A DNA stretch of 64,000 nt from Ancylobacter novellus. Lineage in GTDB: Bacteria; Pseudomonadota; Alphaproteobacteria; Rhizobiales; Xanthobacteraceae. The position numbers were made by a program, and so were the translations under genes. Of this stretch, positions 17,661 to 25,656 are shown piece after piece (positions within the stretch are counted from its first letter, which is position 1; each line of letters opens with the position of its first letter). The stretch spans positions 8,854 to 72,853 of the forward strand of contig QFQD01000057.1 in NCBI GenBank assembly GCA_003241485.1, in the 5' to 3' direction. The notes below the pieces were generated by a model. The model saw only the letters and a list, made by a program, of their open reading frames with translations. It had not been told where the DNA came from and did no database searches.

Positions 17661-17688
17661 TCCACTAACGTAGAAAAAATTCCACTAT
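17661..17688 (+). promoter_or_regulatory. Operator-like motif upstream of ridA
   Basis: Two TCCACTA half-sites at 17661-17667 and 17681-17688, with the core GTAGAAAAAATTCCAC at 17670-17685 forming a partial palindrome. This core matches the perfect palindrome before the transporter gene (19599-19620) at 13 of 16 positions. It lies between the XRE-cupin gene and ridA and is probably that regulator's target. Confidence 0.5.
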
Positions 17689-17716
17689 TCGCCCTCTCAT
17701 GAGGAGCGCGTAGCCT

Positions 17717-18103
17717 ATGAACGAACGTCGCCTGATCAGCACCCCCGCCGCCCCGCCCGCCGCGGGCCCTTATTCCCAGGCCGTCACGGCTGGAAACCTC
17801 GTCTTCGTCGCCGGCCAGCTGCCGCTCGATCTGTCGGGCGCCGTCCCCGAGGGCGTGGAGGCGCAGACGCGCCAGTCGCTCGCCAATGTGACGGCGGTGC
17901 TCGACGCCGCTGGCGCCACCGCCGCGAGCGTGCTCAAGACGACGGTCTTCCTCAAGAACATGAACGACTTCGCGGCGATGAACGCGGTCTATGCGGAGGT
18001 GTTCGGAACCTCGCTGCCGGCTCGTTCGACCATCGAGGTGGCGCGCCTGCCGCGCGACGTGCTCGTCGAGATCGAATGCATTGCTCTTTCGGGCCAGGCG
18101 TGA
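17717..18103 (+). CDS. RidA family reactive-intermediate deaminase (128 aa)
   Basis: A full-length RidA/YjgF/UK114 protein. AGPYSQAV lies near the N-terminus, and RSTIEVARLPRDVLVEIECIAL near the C-terminus holds the conserved Arg and Glu of the active-site cleft. Family members hydrolyse imines and enamines released by PLP or flavin enzymes. The gene starts a cluster with MOSC, a ferredoxin-type reductase and a transporter, just downstream of the XRE-cupin regulator. Confidence 0.9.
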   Translation: MNERRLISTPAAPPAAGPYSQAVTAGNLVFVAGQLPLDLSGAVPEGVEAQTRQSLANVTAVLDAAGATAASVLKTTVFLKNMNDFAAMNAVYAEVFGTSLPARSTIEVARLPRDVLVEIECIALSGQA

Positions 18104-18113
18104 GGACCGCGCC

Positions 18114-18608
18114 ATGACCGATTGGAAGGGCGGCGTCCTGCTCCACATCCACATCGCCCCGGCCGCCTCCTACGAGATGGAGGAACTGGCCGAAGCAAAC
18201 CTCGTCGCCGGGCGTGGCATCGAGGGAGATCGTTATTTCCTCGGCACGGGCACCTATTCTCCCAAGCCGGACATTCGCGAGGTCACGCTCATCGAGATCG
18301 AGGCGCTGGAGGCGCTGGCGAAAAACGATCCGCCCCTGCAACAGAGTCCGATCACGCTCGACCCGGCCGACCATCGCCGAAACCTGACGACGCGGGGCGT
18401 TCCGCTCAATCATCTGGTCGGCAAAAGATTCCGCGTGGGCGAGACCGTGCTGCGCGGCGGCCGGCTGAACTTTCCCTGCAAATATCTGGAAGAACTGCTC
18501 GGCATGCCCGTCTTCCTGCCGCTCTACAACCGGTCGGGCCTCAACTGCTCGATCGAGACCGGCGGCATCATCCGGCCGGGCGACCCCATCGAGCCGCTGG
18601 ACGACTGA
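18114..18608 (+). CDS. MOSC-domain molybdenum protein (164 aa)
   Basis: A stand-alone MOSC domain: GRGIEGDRYF near residue 36, LIEIEALEAL, and the region GGRLNFPCKYLEELLG with the Cys expected to ligate molybdenum. Small MOSC proteins such as YiiM reduce N-hydroxylated compounds using electrons from a separate reductase. A 2Fe-2S/FAD reductase gene follows six bases downstream, so a dedicated pair is likely (inference). The ATG at 18114 lies 10 bases after the ridA stop. Confidence 0.85.
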   Translation: MTDWKGGVLLHIHIAPAASYEMEELAEANLVAGRGIEGDRYFLGTGTYSPKPDIREVTLIEIEALEALAKNDPPLQQSPITLDPADHRRNLTTRGVPLNHLVGKRFRVGETVLRGGRLNFPCKYLEELLGMPVFLPLYNRSGLNCSIETGGIIRPGDPIEPLDD

Positions 18609-18614
18609 GCTATC

Positions 18615-19568
18615 ATGACCGCTCGCATGATCATGAAGCTGGATGTCGCCGAGCGCGTCGACGACGCGACCGACGTCATCCTGGTTTCGCTCCGCCATCC
18701 GCGCCGGCCCGAGCTTCCCGCGTGGAAGGCCGGCGCGCACATCGACGTTCACCTGCCGGATGGGCGCATCCGGCAGTATTCGCTTTGCGGCGACCCGGCG
18801 GACCGCACCCGCTATCGCATCGCTGTCAAGCGCGAGACGGCGGGGAGGGGCGGGTCCGCCTGGATCCACGAGACCCTTGCCGTCGGCGATGCGGTCCACT
18901 GCTCCGCGCCGCGCAACAACTTCGCGCTGGCGCCGCAGGCAGGACGCCATCTGTTCATCGCCGGGGGGATCGGCGTCACCCCGCTCGCCGCGCTCGCATA
19001 CGAGGCGCTTCAGCGCGGCGACGCGTTCGAACTGCATCTGCGGGCCCGCTCGCGGCGTCACGCGCCGCTTCTGGCCGAACTGGAACGCGCCTTCGCAGGG
19101 CATCTGCACCTGCATCTCAACGATGAGGCGCCGGCGTCGCTGGATGACATCCTCGCGCGGTTCGGTGTCACGGCGGATGCCCATCTCTATTTCTGCGGAC
19201 CCGCCGGGCTGAATGCCGCCATTGCTGCGGCCGCCGAGAGGCAGTGCTGGGCCGCGGAGCGCAGTCATACCGAGGTGTTCCAGCCGACGCTCGACGAGAA
19301 TTTCAAGCCCGAGCCGTTCGACATCATGATTGCCTCGACCGGCCAGACCCTGCGAGTGCCTGCCGATCGCTCGGTTCTCGACATCCTGCGCGGCAATGGC
19401 TTCGTCATGCCGTCGTCATGCGAACTGGGCGTGTGCGGCGCCTGCATCTGCGGCTATCGCGACGGCACGGTGATTCATCGCGACAGCGTGCTCAGTCTCG
19501 CCGACCGGCAGGACAAGCTCGCGCCGTGCGTTTCCCGTGCCCGGGTGGCCGTAACGCTGGACCTGTAG
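18615..19568 (+). CDS. PDR/VanB-type flavin reductase with C-terminal 2Fe-2S ferredoxin domain (317 aa)
   Basis: Phthalate dioxygenase reductase-like layout. A flavin/NAD module comes first (RIRQYSLCGDP for flavin, HLFIAGGIGVTPLAALA for NAD(P)), then a plant-type ferredoxin domain with the cluster Cys in CELGVCGACICGY and the last one in LAPCVSRA. It passes electrons from NAD(P)H to a partner oxygenase or reductase. No oxygenase is nearby; the only plausible partner is the adjacent MOSC protein. Length is normal. Confidence 0.88.
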   Translation: MTARMIMKLDVAERVDDATDVILVSLRHPRRPELPAWKAGAHIDVHLPDGRIRQYSLCGDPADRTRYRIAVKRETAGRGGSAWIHETLAVGDAVHCSAPRNNFALAPQAGRHLFIAGGIGVTPLAALAYEALQRGDAFELHLRARSRRHAPLLAELERAFAGHLHLHLNDEAPASLDDILARFGVTADAHLYFCGPAGLNAAIAAAAERQCWAAERSHTEVFQPTLDENFKPEPFDIMIASTGQTLRVPADRSVLDILRGNGFVMPSSCELGVCGACICGYRDGTVIHRDSVLSLADRQDKLAPCVSRARVAVTLDL

Positions 19569-19598
19569 CAGCCGCGTGGCACGACTCTTGCTTCCATT

Positions 19599-19620
19599 AT
19601 AGTGGATAAATTTCCACTAT
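19599..19620. promoter_or_regulatory. Perfect operator-like palindrome before the MHS transporter
   Basis: ATAGTGGA at 19599-19606 and its exact complement TCCACTAT at 19613-19620 flank the 6-base spacer TAAATT. It lies immediately upstream of the transporter's ribosome site, where a bound repressor would block transcription. A degenerate copy precedes ridA, so both are likely bound by the XRE-cupin protein. Confidence 0.6.
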
Positions 19621-19633
19621 GGAGGATTTGACC

Positions 19634-20962
19634 GTGTCACTGTCAACGATGGATGCCGGCGCGGATGTGCCGGCCGTGCCTACCGGGTCCCTCTCGCCCG
19701 GCGAGCGCCGCAAGGTGGTCTGGTCGAGCGTGATCGGTACCACGGTCGAGTGGTACGACTTCCTCATCTATGGCACCGCCGCCGCGCTGGTGTTCAACAA
19801 GCTGTTCTTTCCAAGCTTCGATCCAGTGGTGGGCACCATCGCCGCCTTCGGCTCCTATGCCGTCGGCTTTCTCGCACGCCCGCTGGGCGGCGCGGTATTC
19901 GGCCATTTCGGCGACAAGCTGGGGCGCAAGGCCATGCTGTCGCTCACCATCATCATCATGGGGGCGGGCACGTTCCTCATCGGCTGCCTGCCGAGCTATG
20001 ACCAGATCGGCATCTGGGCGCCCATCCTGCTGGTGGCGCTGCGCCTCGTGCAGGGGCTCGGAATCGGCGGCGAATGGGGCGGCGCCGTGCTGATGGTGGT
20101 GGAAAGCGTGCCCGACAACAGGCGCGGCTTCTTCGGCAGCATCGTCCAGCTCGGCTATCCTCTGGGCGTTCTCGCATCCATCGGCGTCTTCGCGATGGCG
20201 ACCAAGCTTCCCGAGGCCGAGTTCCTCTCCTGGGGCTGGCGCATTCCCTTCCTCGCCAGCGCGCTCCTGGTGGTCGTCGGCCTGTTTATTCGACTGCGCC
20301 TGCACGAAACGCCGGCATTCCAGCGAGTGAAAAAGCAGAACACGGTCTCCAAGCTCCCTCTGGTAGAGATTCTGACGCGGCACCCGCGCACCTTCCTCAC
20401 GGCCGTCGGGCTCAAGGTGTCCGAGATCGCCTATGTCAGCGTCGTCACCGTGTTCTCCATCTCCTATGTCACGGTGCAGCTTGGCCTGCCCCGCAGCGTC
20501 ATCCTCAACGGCCTGCTCATTGCCGCCTTCATCGAACTCTTCACCATCCCGCTGTTCGGCTGGATGGCGGACCGGTTCGGCCGGCGGGTGATGTTCGTCT
20601 TCGCCTGCCTGTTCTCGATCGTCTTCGCCTTCCCGCTGTTCTGGCTGTTCGATACGGCCGATCCGACCGTCATTGCCATCACGGTTGCGATAGCGCTGAG
20701 CCTCGGACAGGGCGTCATGTTCGCCATCGGGGCGGCCTGGATGTCCGAACTCTTCGATGCCCGGCTACGCTACAGCGGCGCATCGCTCGGCTTTCAGGTC
20801 GGGGCTGCGCTGAGCGGCGGCTTCACGCCCATCATCGCCGCTGCGCTTCTGGCATGGAGTGGGGCGACCTGGCCGATCTCTATCTATCTGGTCATCCTGG
20901 CTCTGATCACCTTGTGGGCAACATTCTGCGCCCCGGAGACCGCCGGTAAGAAAATCGACTGA
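19634..20962 (+). CDS. MHS-family (metabolite:H+ symporter) MFS transporter (442 aa)
   Basis: A twelve-helix transporter of the proline/shikimate permease type, with the signature GTTVEWYDFLIYGTAAAL at helix 1 and DKLGRKAML after helix 2. The GTG at 19634 is preferred as start because GGAGG lies eight bases upstream. An ATG at 19619 overlaps that site and the operator, so it is less likely. It probably imports the compound processed by the RidA/MOSC/reductase genes. Confidence 0.88.
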   Translation: MSLSTMDAGADVPAVPTGSLSPGERRKVVWSSVIGTTVEWYDFLIYGTAAALVFNKLFFPSFDPVVGTIAAFGSYAVGFLARPLGGAVFGHFGDKLGRKAMLSLTIIIMGAGTFLIGCLPSYDQIGIWAPILLVALRLVQGLGIGGEWGGAVLMVVESVPDNRRGFFGSIVQLGYPLGVLASIGVFAMATKLPEAEFLSWGWRIPFLASALLVVVGLFIRLRLHETPAFQRVKKQNTVSKLPLVEILTRHPRTFLTAVGLKVSEIAYVSVVTVFSISYVTVQLGLPRSVILNGLLIAAFIELFTIPLFGWMADRFGRRVMFVFACLFSIVFAFPLFWLFDTADPTVIAITVAIALSLGQGVMFAIGAAWMSELFDARLRYSGASLGFQVGAALSGGFTPIIAAALLAWSGATWPISIYLVILALITLWATFCAPETAGKKID

Positions 20963-20988
20963 CGACACGATCGGCCCCTCGGCCCGAA

Positions 20989-21018
20989 TTCGGCCCGACG
21001 CCCAGGCGTGGGGCCGAA
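20989..21018. repeat. Inverted repeat after the MHS transporter
   Basis: TTCGGCCC at 20989-20996 and its complement GGGCCGAA at 21011-21018 can form a GC-rich hairpin just past the transporter stop. No T-tract follows, so a terminator role is uncertain. It also lies at the border of the integrase remnant. Confidence 0.35.
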
Positions 21019-21059
21019 CGTTCGGGTCGGCTTATTCCAGCCTGCAAGGCACGTCTAGG

Positions 21060-21435
21060 ATGCCGCGTACTGCCGGGACACCTTTTATGAGGCCTGGCGC
21101 GTCGCGATCCAGCGCTATGGCATCCAACAGCCCCTGCACCGGCCGCGGTGCCATCAAGGGTCCGCTGCCGTACGGGCCACAAAATGTGCGCGACGTGCTG
21201 GGCGACCCATATCCTCAAGAAGACGGGCTCCTATGAGCAGGCGAGCTACGCCATTCAGGACACCCCCGAGATGGTCGCCAAGCACTACGGGCGCTTCCTA
21301 CCGCAGGACAAGGCGGCCCCTGCGGCCCAGATCCTCAACAAGGTGTGGGAGGCGGCTTCAGGGCAGAGCCGCGACGCTCATCGCGAATCTCTTGGCTGCC
21401 CGCTATACGCGGCGCCACGCTGCCGCACGCCGTAA
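21060..21435 (+). pseudogene. Tyrosine-integrase C-terminal remnant, frameshifted
   Basis: One frame gives FYEAWRVAIQRYGI and another the stretch around GRGAIKGPLPYGPQNVRDVLG. After a shift near 21205 the sequence continues ATHILKKTGSYEQASYAIQD, then TPEMVAKHYGRFLPQDKAAP. This is the end of a phage/ICE-type integrase around its catalytic His and Tyr (HYGRFL). Everything upstream of the catalytic centre is lost. It marks the left end of the accessory region 21-33.6 kb. Confidence 0.6.
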
Positions 21436-21746
21436 TCTGCTTCCGCAGGGCTTCCGCGGCGAAACAGAGGTGAACCGCCCCGTAAGGGCGCCTTGATAAG
21501 TTACTGATTTTGCGTTAGAAAATGGCGCGCCGCACCGGGCGATGATGAGAACTATGTCTACGCTATAGCCCTCTAAAATGAGACCTGAAAATCGGCCGAT
21601 GCCCAAGAAATTACAGAGAATTTCCGGCCAGAAGCATGTCCACTCGCCATTCCACGACCTGAGCCCTCTTGAATTCTCGCATTACAAGGGGCTGCGCTGC
21701 TGGAGCCAAGATCTGGATCGAAGTCGAAGTTTCGTAGACCCAACTC
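21436..21746. other. Intergenic gap between integrase remnant and PIN gene
   Basis: About 310 bases. It contains an AT-richer patch near 21495-21600 and no recognisable gene. A short sequence AAATGGCGC at about 21523 recalls the 3' end of the tRNA-Arg copy at 26904 but is too short to call an attachment site. Confidence 0.3.
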
Positions 21747-22397
21747 TTAGGAAGCCGGCGTTTCGAGAACGGCCAGAGCATCCCGTCCCAGGCCAAATCG
21801 TTCTCGATACCCGGGAAGGCAGGTGCAACTGCGTGAACGCTCCATGCCAATGAGCGCGATGACGCCGTCCGCACTTTCCGATGGAATTCGCATACGACCG
21901 TCGCGGAGGGCAAGATACAACGCTTCGACAGCAGGTTGATCGCCGAGGTCGGCGACGGCCGTCGGATGACGAAAGAGATCTAGCGACCAGCCAGGCGCTC
22001 GCGCTTTCATTAGGATGCTGGCGCGGGTACGCCCCTTTCGCTCATCAATAACCGGTAGGAGATACCTAGAGGCGGCGACTGCAATCGTCGCGGCCTCGCC
22101 GTCGTCCAGCGAAGGCGAAGCAGACGTGAGTTCGTGGAATATCTCGTACTCCGCGTCGGTCAAATCGGCGAGCGTCACGATTCCACCTGCCACGAGGCCA
22201 TGCAGAAAGCTATTCTCGCCGTTCCTGCGGCTGGTCTCGTGCTCCAGTTCTCCCGCCACGATCTCCGGCACGACGATATCATTTGGAATGGCCGCGAGGA
22301 TTCGTTCGCCATATTTGCAAGCGTGAAGGTTGATCAGAACACTCGTGTCGAGAACCAGCGGATTCGCGAAATCAATCAGGGAGCTTGAGCAACTCAT
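21747..22397 (-). CDS. PIN-like nuclease, DUF3368-type (216 aa)
   Basis: N-terminal PIN fold with the acidic set in family positions: Asp17 in VLDTSVLINL, Glu45 and Glu50 in VPEIVAGELE, Asp99 and Glu101 in LDDGEAATIAVA, and Asp118/Glu119 in PVIDERKGR. PIN proteins cut RNA (often tRNA or mRNA) and act as toxins. The C-terminal 80 residues form an extra region not typical of minimal PIN toxins. The ATG at 22397 overlaps the end of the HTH-ImmA/IrrE gene by 26 bases. It is the last gene of a four-gene overlapping operon. Confidence 0.8.
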   Translation of the reverse strand: MSCSSSLIDFANPLVLDTSVLINLHACKYGERILAAIPNDIVVPEIVAGELEHETSRRNGENSFLHGLVAGGIVTLADLTDAEYEIFHELTSASPSLDDGEAATIAVAASRYLLPVIDERKGRTRASILMKARAPGWSLDLFRHPTAVADLGDQPAVEALYLALRDGRMRIPSESADGVIALIGMERSRSCTCLPGYRERFGLGRDALAVLETPAS

Positions 22398-23562
22398 CAG
22401 TCTCCCTTTCCTCAAGCTCGATCTGGTCGATAATGCCACGAAGCTCCACTCGGCCCACCTTCAGCAGCTCCGCCAATTGTCCCTCCGACATGAGCTCGCG
22501 CTTCCAGGCGGCATGCGCCATCAGGCTCAGGCGGTGGGAGATGGGTCGGTCGGCGTCGCTCTTCGCTGAATCGCGGCGATCCGCCATTTCGCCGAGAACC
22601 TCCCGGACATGCTCATCGGTGATGCCGCCGTTGTTTTCGAACCAGGCCCAGGTGCCCTTCTTAGTAAGGCCCAATTCCTCGAGCCGGAGACCGCACGCTT
22701 GGCGGGAGATATTATATTGTTGGGCGAGGAGAATGATCAGGCGCCGGGTCGTTTTACCGGTGATCTCCTTCAGTTGGCGGAAGCTTTCCGAGAAGCTCTC
22801 GGCTGGCGTCACGAATGCACGGCCAAAAGCGTTGGCGTAGCGCTCATCGCGTGACAGGAATTTCTCATCGTCTTCAAGCACCTCCGGAGTCTGGCGGGTG
22901 CCATAGAAGTGGCCGAGTTCATGCGCCGCGGACTGGATGCGCCGTGGCAATGGATGGTTGGCATTGAGAAGAATGCACGCGCCGACGCTTTCATCGTAGG
23001 TGAAAAGACCGGCAACCTTCGAACCGGAAGAAAGACGGCGCTGATACAACCGGATGCCGAGGCCCAAGTCGATGACCGAGAAGATGTCAGCAATCGGCCC
23101 CGGGCCAAGCCCCAGCCAGTCGCGCAATTCCTTTGCATGCCTCTCGGCGAGGGCCACAACATCGCCTTGGTTGATGCCACGCTCCGGAGGGTAATTTCGT
23201 CGCCGCTGGATGCCGAGAATATTCTCCATTTCAACGTCGGCTTTGATCAGATCGTTGAATAACTGAACGGCTTCGGTGGTGTGCTTGTCTTCCGTCTCCC
23301 GCAATCTACGGAAGCGCGGCATCAGATCGGTATGCACAGCTTCTCGGCGGAGGAGGGCGTTCACCGATACGCCGTAGTGGCGAGCAAGCATCTGGATTTC
23401 CTGGATGCGCACACGACGGACGCCCTTCTCAATAGATACCAGCGTGGGGCGGGACATGCCGATAACTTGAGCCGCGTCATCCTGGCGGATGTCTGCGTCC
23501 TCCCGTGCTATTCTCAGCCGACGACCTATCTCCTGCGCGCTCAGCTCATTCAGATCGGCCAT
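22372..23562 (-). CDS. XRE HTH plus ImmA/IrrE-type zinc metalloprotease (396 aa)
   Basis: N-terminal HTH_3 (about residues 12-65: DDAAQVIGMSRPTLVSIEKG) followed by a long helical part and an IrrE-Peptidase_M78 domain with the zinc motif AAHELGHFYG (residues about 212-221). Such proteins act as regulator-protease antitoxins; some cleave repressors in response to damage. The ATG at 23562 is chosen over one at 23574 because GGAGGG lies just before it. It overlaps the QueC-like gene upstream and the PIN gene downstream; a PIN partner supports a toxin-antitoxin or defence role. Confidence 0.85.
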   Translation of the reverse strand: MADLNELSAQEIGRRLRIAREDADIRQDDAAQVIGMSRPTLVSIEKGVRRVRIQEIQMLARHYGVSVNALLRREAVHTDLMPRFRRLRETEDKHTTEAVQLFNDLIKADVEMENILGIQRRRNYPPERGINQGDVVALAERHAKELRDWLGLGPGPIADIFSVIDLGLGIRLYQRRLSSGSKVAGLFTYDESVGACILLNANHPLPRRIQSAAHELGHFYGTRQTPEVLEDDEKFLSRDERYANAFGRAFVTPAESFSESFRQLKEITGKTTRRLIILLAQQYNISRQACGLRLEELGLTKKGTWAWFENNGGITDEHVREVLGEMADRRDSAKSDADRPISHRLSLMAHAAWKRELMSEGQLAELLKVGRVELRGIIDQIELEERETDELLKLPD

Positions 23563-24931
23563 AGCGCCCTCCATCCATCCAGCTCTTCAAGAAGCTTTTT
23601 CCTCCCTGCGCAGACAGAAATGCCCGCCATTCTTCAGCATGCGTTACCAACATCGTCCTCAGTTTATTCAGAGTTTCCTCGTAGATTTCCCCCGTCGCGG
23701 CCGCGATTTGCGACGCGTGAACGCGAAGGGCGTCGTCAGGCAAACCGCTCAGCTCCGCGAGATGCTGCAGATGACGCGCACCGACGCTTCCATACTCGAC
23801 CATGATGTCCCGATCGGCCTTCTGGGGTATGGCTGACAGGGCGTCTCCCGAGCCAGACGCGGCAAGGTCGGATACGACGTACGTGCCAGGCGTCTCATTG
23901 ACGCCAGCCGCGTGCAGGCTGAGGCGTCTGAGCAGGCAGGCGGCGCACAGGCCGCACTGCCTGCGCCCACCTACATTTACGACCCGCCGGGTCTGCCAAC
24001 AGGAATGGGTGCTCGTCAGATGCTGTTCGGATTTTCCAGCTATGCCCAAAAACGCACGTAGCGTCTGGCCCTTCGTAGACCACAGACGCGGTTGCTCAAA
24101 CCGGAGCCGGTGGCCCAGCAGCGCCTTGATAAACACCTCCATCTTCCGGAAGAACGTCGGATGGTTGCGATAGTCGGCGTAGATATTGTGCAGCGGAAGC
24201 AGCACGGGGCCGAGCGCCCCCTGGCCGCTCTCCGGGACTACGACTCGCGACACGCTTGAGAGCTGCGCGGCAATCGCCGTTACCGCCGCAAACTGAAATC
24301 CGCGCGAGCGGAAGCTACTCTCGTTGCCGCGGTACCCCTTAACCTTGAACGGAATCTGCGTGAAAAAACTGTCACCGTTCTTCCGGCGTTGGCGATTGCC
24401 GGCGACCCGGATGCACAGCGCCTCGGCCTCGTCACCACTCAGAGCCGACACGGCACGAGAATCCAAACCGTCGCTGTAGGCGATGGCGAAGGTCTTGGTC
24501 TTGCCGAAGTCCAAAGGCATCTGCCGCGAACCGATGGGCGAGAGGTTCTTCGCCTGAACGAAGGTAAATTGCCACGTGTCGCCGGTCAGATGGTTTAAGA
24601 CGCCATGAAGGCTCTTCAGAACCTCCGGCCTCTGCCAACTCTTGAGGTCCATGACTGGAACGGTCACATCCAAGACGCGGCGCCAGCCCAGCGGACGTTT
24701 CCAACGGCGGTCAGCGAACTCAACGGCGGCACAGACGACCAGCATGTCGTAGTGCAGCGGCTCGCATCCCTTCACGTCGAAGGTATCCAGAACCGCCGCA
24801 TTGAAGCGAATGTGCCGGCCGATCTCCGCGGTCGCGGCGTCCTTTGGAAGGGTGCGGCCCGGCTTCTGCCCCTTCTCGATAACGAACAGGCGCTTGTCTA
24901 GCATCGGTGACTTGTTGGGATAGGCGCTCAC
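23546..24931 (-). CDS. QueC/QatC-like PP-loop protein (461 aa)
   Basis: The first 145 residues are an unrecognised N-terminal domain. Residues about 147-240 hold a PP-loop ATPase site, FAIAYSDGLDSRAVSAL, where QueC has an SGGxDS-type loop. A zinc-type cluster follows: Cys311, then Cys326, Cys329 and Cys332 in QCGLCAACLLRR, as in QueC (7-cyano-7-deazaguanine synthase) and the QatC defence protein. It is much longer than QueC (about 230). No queuosine genes are adjacent; neighbours are an HTH-protease and a PIN nuclease. A nucleotide- or protein-modifying role in defence is inferred. Confidence 0.75.
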   Translation of the reverse strand: MSAYPNKSPMLDKRLFVIEKGQKPGRTLPKDAATAEIGRHIRFNAAVLDTFDVKGCEPLHYDMLVVCAAVEFADRRWKRPLGWRRVLDVTVPVMDLKSWQRPEVLKSLHGVLNHLTGDTWQFTFVQAKNLSPIGSRQMPLDFGKTKTFAIAYSDGLDSRAVSALSGDEAEALCIRVAGNRQRRKNGDSFFTQIPFKVKGYRGNESSFRSRGFQFAAVTAIAAQLSSVSRVVVPESGQGALGPVLLPLHNIYADYRNHPTFFRKMEVFIKALLGHRLRFEQPRLWSTKGQTLRAFLGIAGKSEQHLTSTHSCWQTRRVVNVGGRRQCGLCAACLLRRLSLHAAGVNETPGTYVVSDLAASGSGDALSAIPQKADRDIMVEYGSVGARHLQHLAELSGLPDDALRVHASQIAAATGEIYEETLNKLRTMLVTHAEEWRAFLSAQGGKSFLKSWMDGGRYGRSE

Positions 24932-25503
24932 TCTTCTGGTCCCTCATCTACACCGGCTTTCTTCTGCACTGCCTGGCTGAAAGCGCGCTTGTTGCCCGTG
25001 GCCAAGGCATCGCAGAGCTTGCTGGGTTTGATGGCAGCGAACGTTTCGCGGTTCCGCTCAATTCCCTTGCGGTAATCTTCACGGCTCATGTCGCCGAGCT
25101 CGCGGGCACGGATGCATTCTTCGTCGAGCCGGTTCTTGGTCGTGCTGACCCATTCTTTTGCCGTGCTATTGAGCGCCTGATCGAGCGCCTTCTCGGGAGG
25201 CACTCGATCGCGGAGGTTGGCAGTCAAATGCCGTTGCAAGGTATCCGCCAGAGGCGACGTCGGATGATTGTCGAAGATCGCGTCGACCATCGTGACGGGG
25301 TCCAGGTCCATCTGGGGACGCTCGGCATGCGCCTTGAGTTCACCGAAAAGGGGCCTGAATGCCTTCATGTCCAAGTCGCCAATCATGCTGTGGCATGCCT
25401 GCGTCGCGCGCTCTTCCGGGCTCACGGCGTCGCTGACCAAGTCTTGCCCGTACCGCTTCCAGCGGCTGCTCAGCTCTGCGTTTCTGAACGGTCCATCGGT
25501 CAT
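24928..25503 (-). CDS. Uncharacterised alpha-helical protein, first gene of the QueC-like operon (191 aa)
   Basis: The start ATG at 25503 has GGAGG six bases upstream and a strong promoter at 25523-25551; the end overlaps the QueC-like gene by four bases. The sequence is highly charged and predicted helical (for example ELKAHAERPQMDLDPVTMVD, and KGIERNRETFAAI near the end), with no signal peptide, membrane segment or recognised enzyme motif. It does not resemble QatB. Tight coupling suggests it works with the QueC-like protein, perhaps as its substrate, adaptor or sensor. Confidence 0.6.
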   Translation of the reverse strand: MTDGPFRNAELSSRWKRYGQDLVSDAVSPEERATQACHSMIGDLDMKAFRPLFGELKAHAERPQMDLDPVTMVDAIFDNHPTSPLADTLQRHLTANLRDRVPPEKALDQALNSTAKEWVSTTKNRLDEECIRARELGDMSREDYRKGIERNRETFAAIKPSKLCDALATGNKRAFSQAVQKKAGVDEGPEE

Positions 25504-25522
25504 GCCAACCTCCAATGTTGGA

Positions 25523-25551
25523 ATCATACGATTAGAATCTGACAAAGTCAA
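25523..25551 (-). promoter_or_regulatory. Sigma70-type promoter of the QueC-like operon
   Basis: On the minus strand TTGACT (25551-25546) and TATGAT (25528-25523) are separated by exactly 17 bases. The -10 lies about 20 bases from the start codon, giving a very short leader. The spacer contains GATTCTAATC, a near-palindrome that might be an operator for the operon's own HTH protein. Confidence 0.7.
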
Positions 25552-25656
25552 TTTATCGAGTTGGAGACCTGACATTCATGAGCTAGCGGAAGCGCATCGT
25601 CGCGCAGCCAAAAGAGAATAAATATGTGAATCCAATGGCCTGACAACAGGCGCGCA

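Noticed and set aside
21495..21540. Possible attachment-site remnant resembling the tRNA-Arg 3' end (AAATGGCGC)
   Set aside because: Only about nine bases match, too few in GC-rich DNA to support an attachment site.
23546..24931. Reading the QueC-like gene as queuosine biosynthesis queC or as part of a standard Qat system
   Set aside because: It is twice the length of QueC with a large extra N-terminal domain, no queD/queE nearby, and none of the qatA, qatB or qatD partners adjoin.
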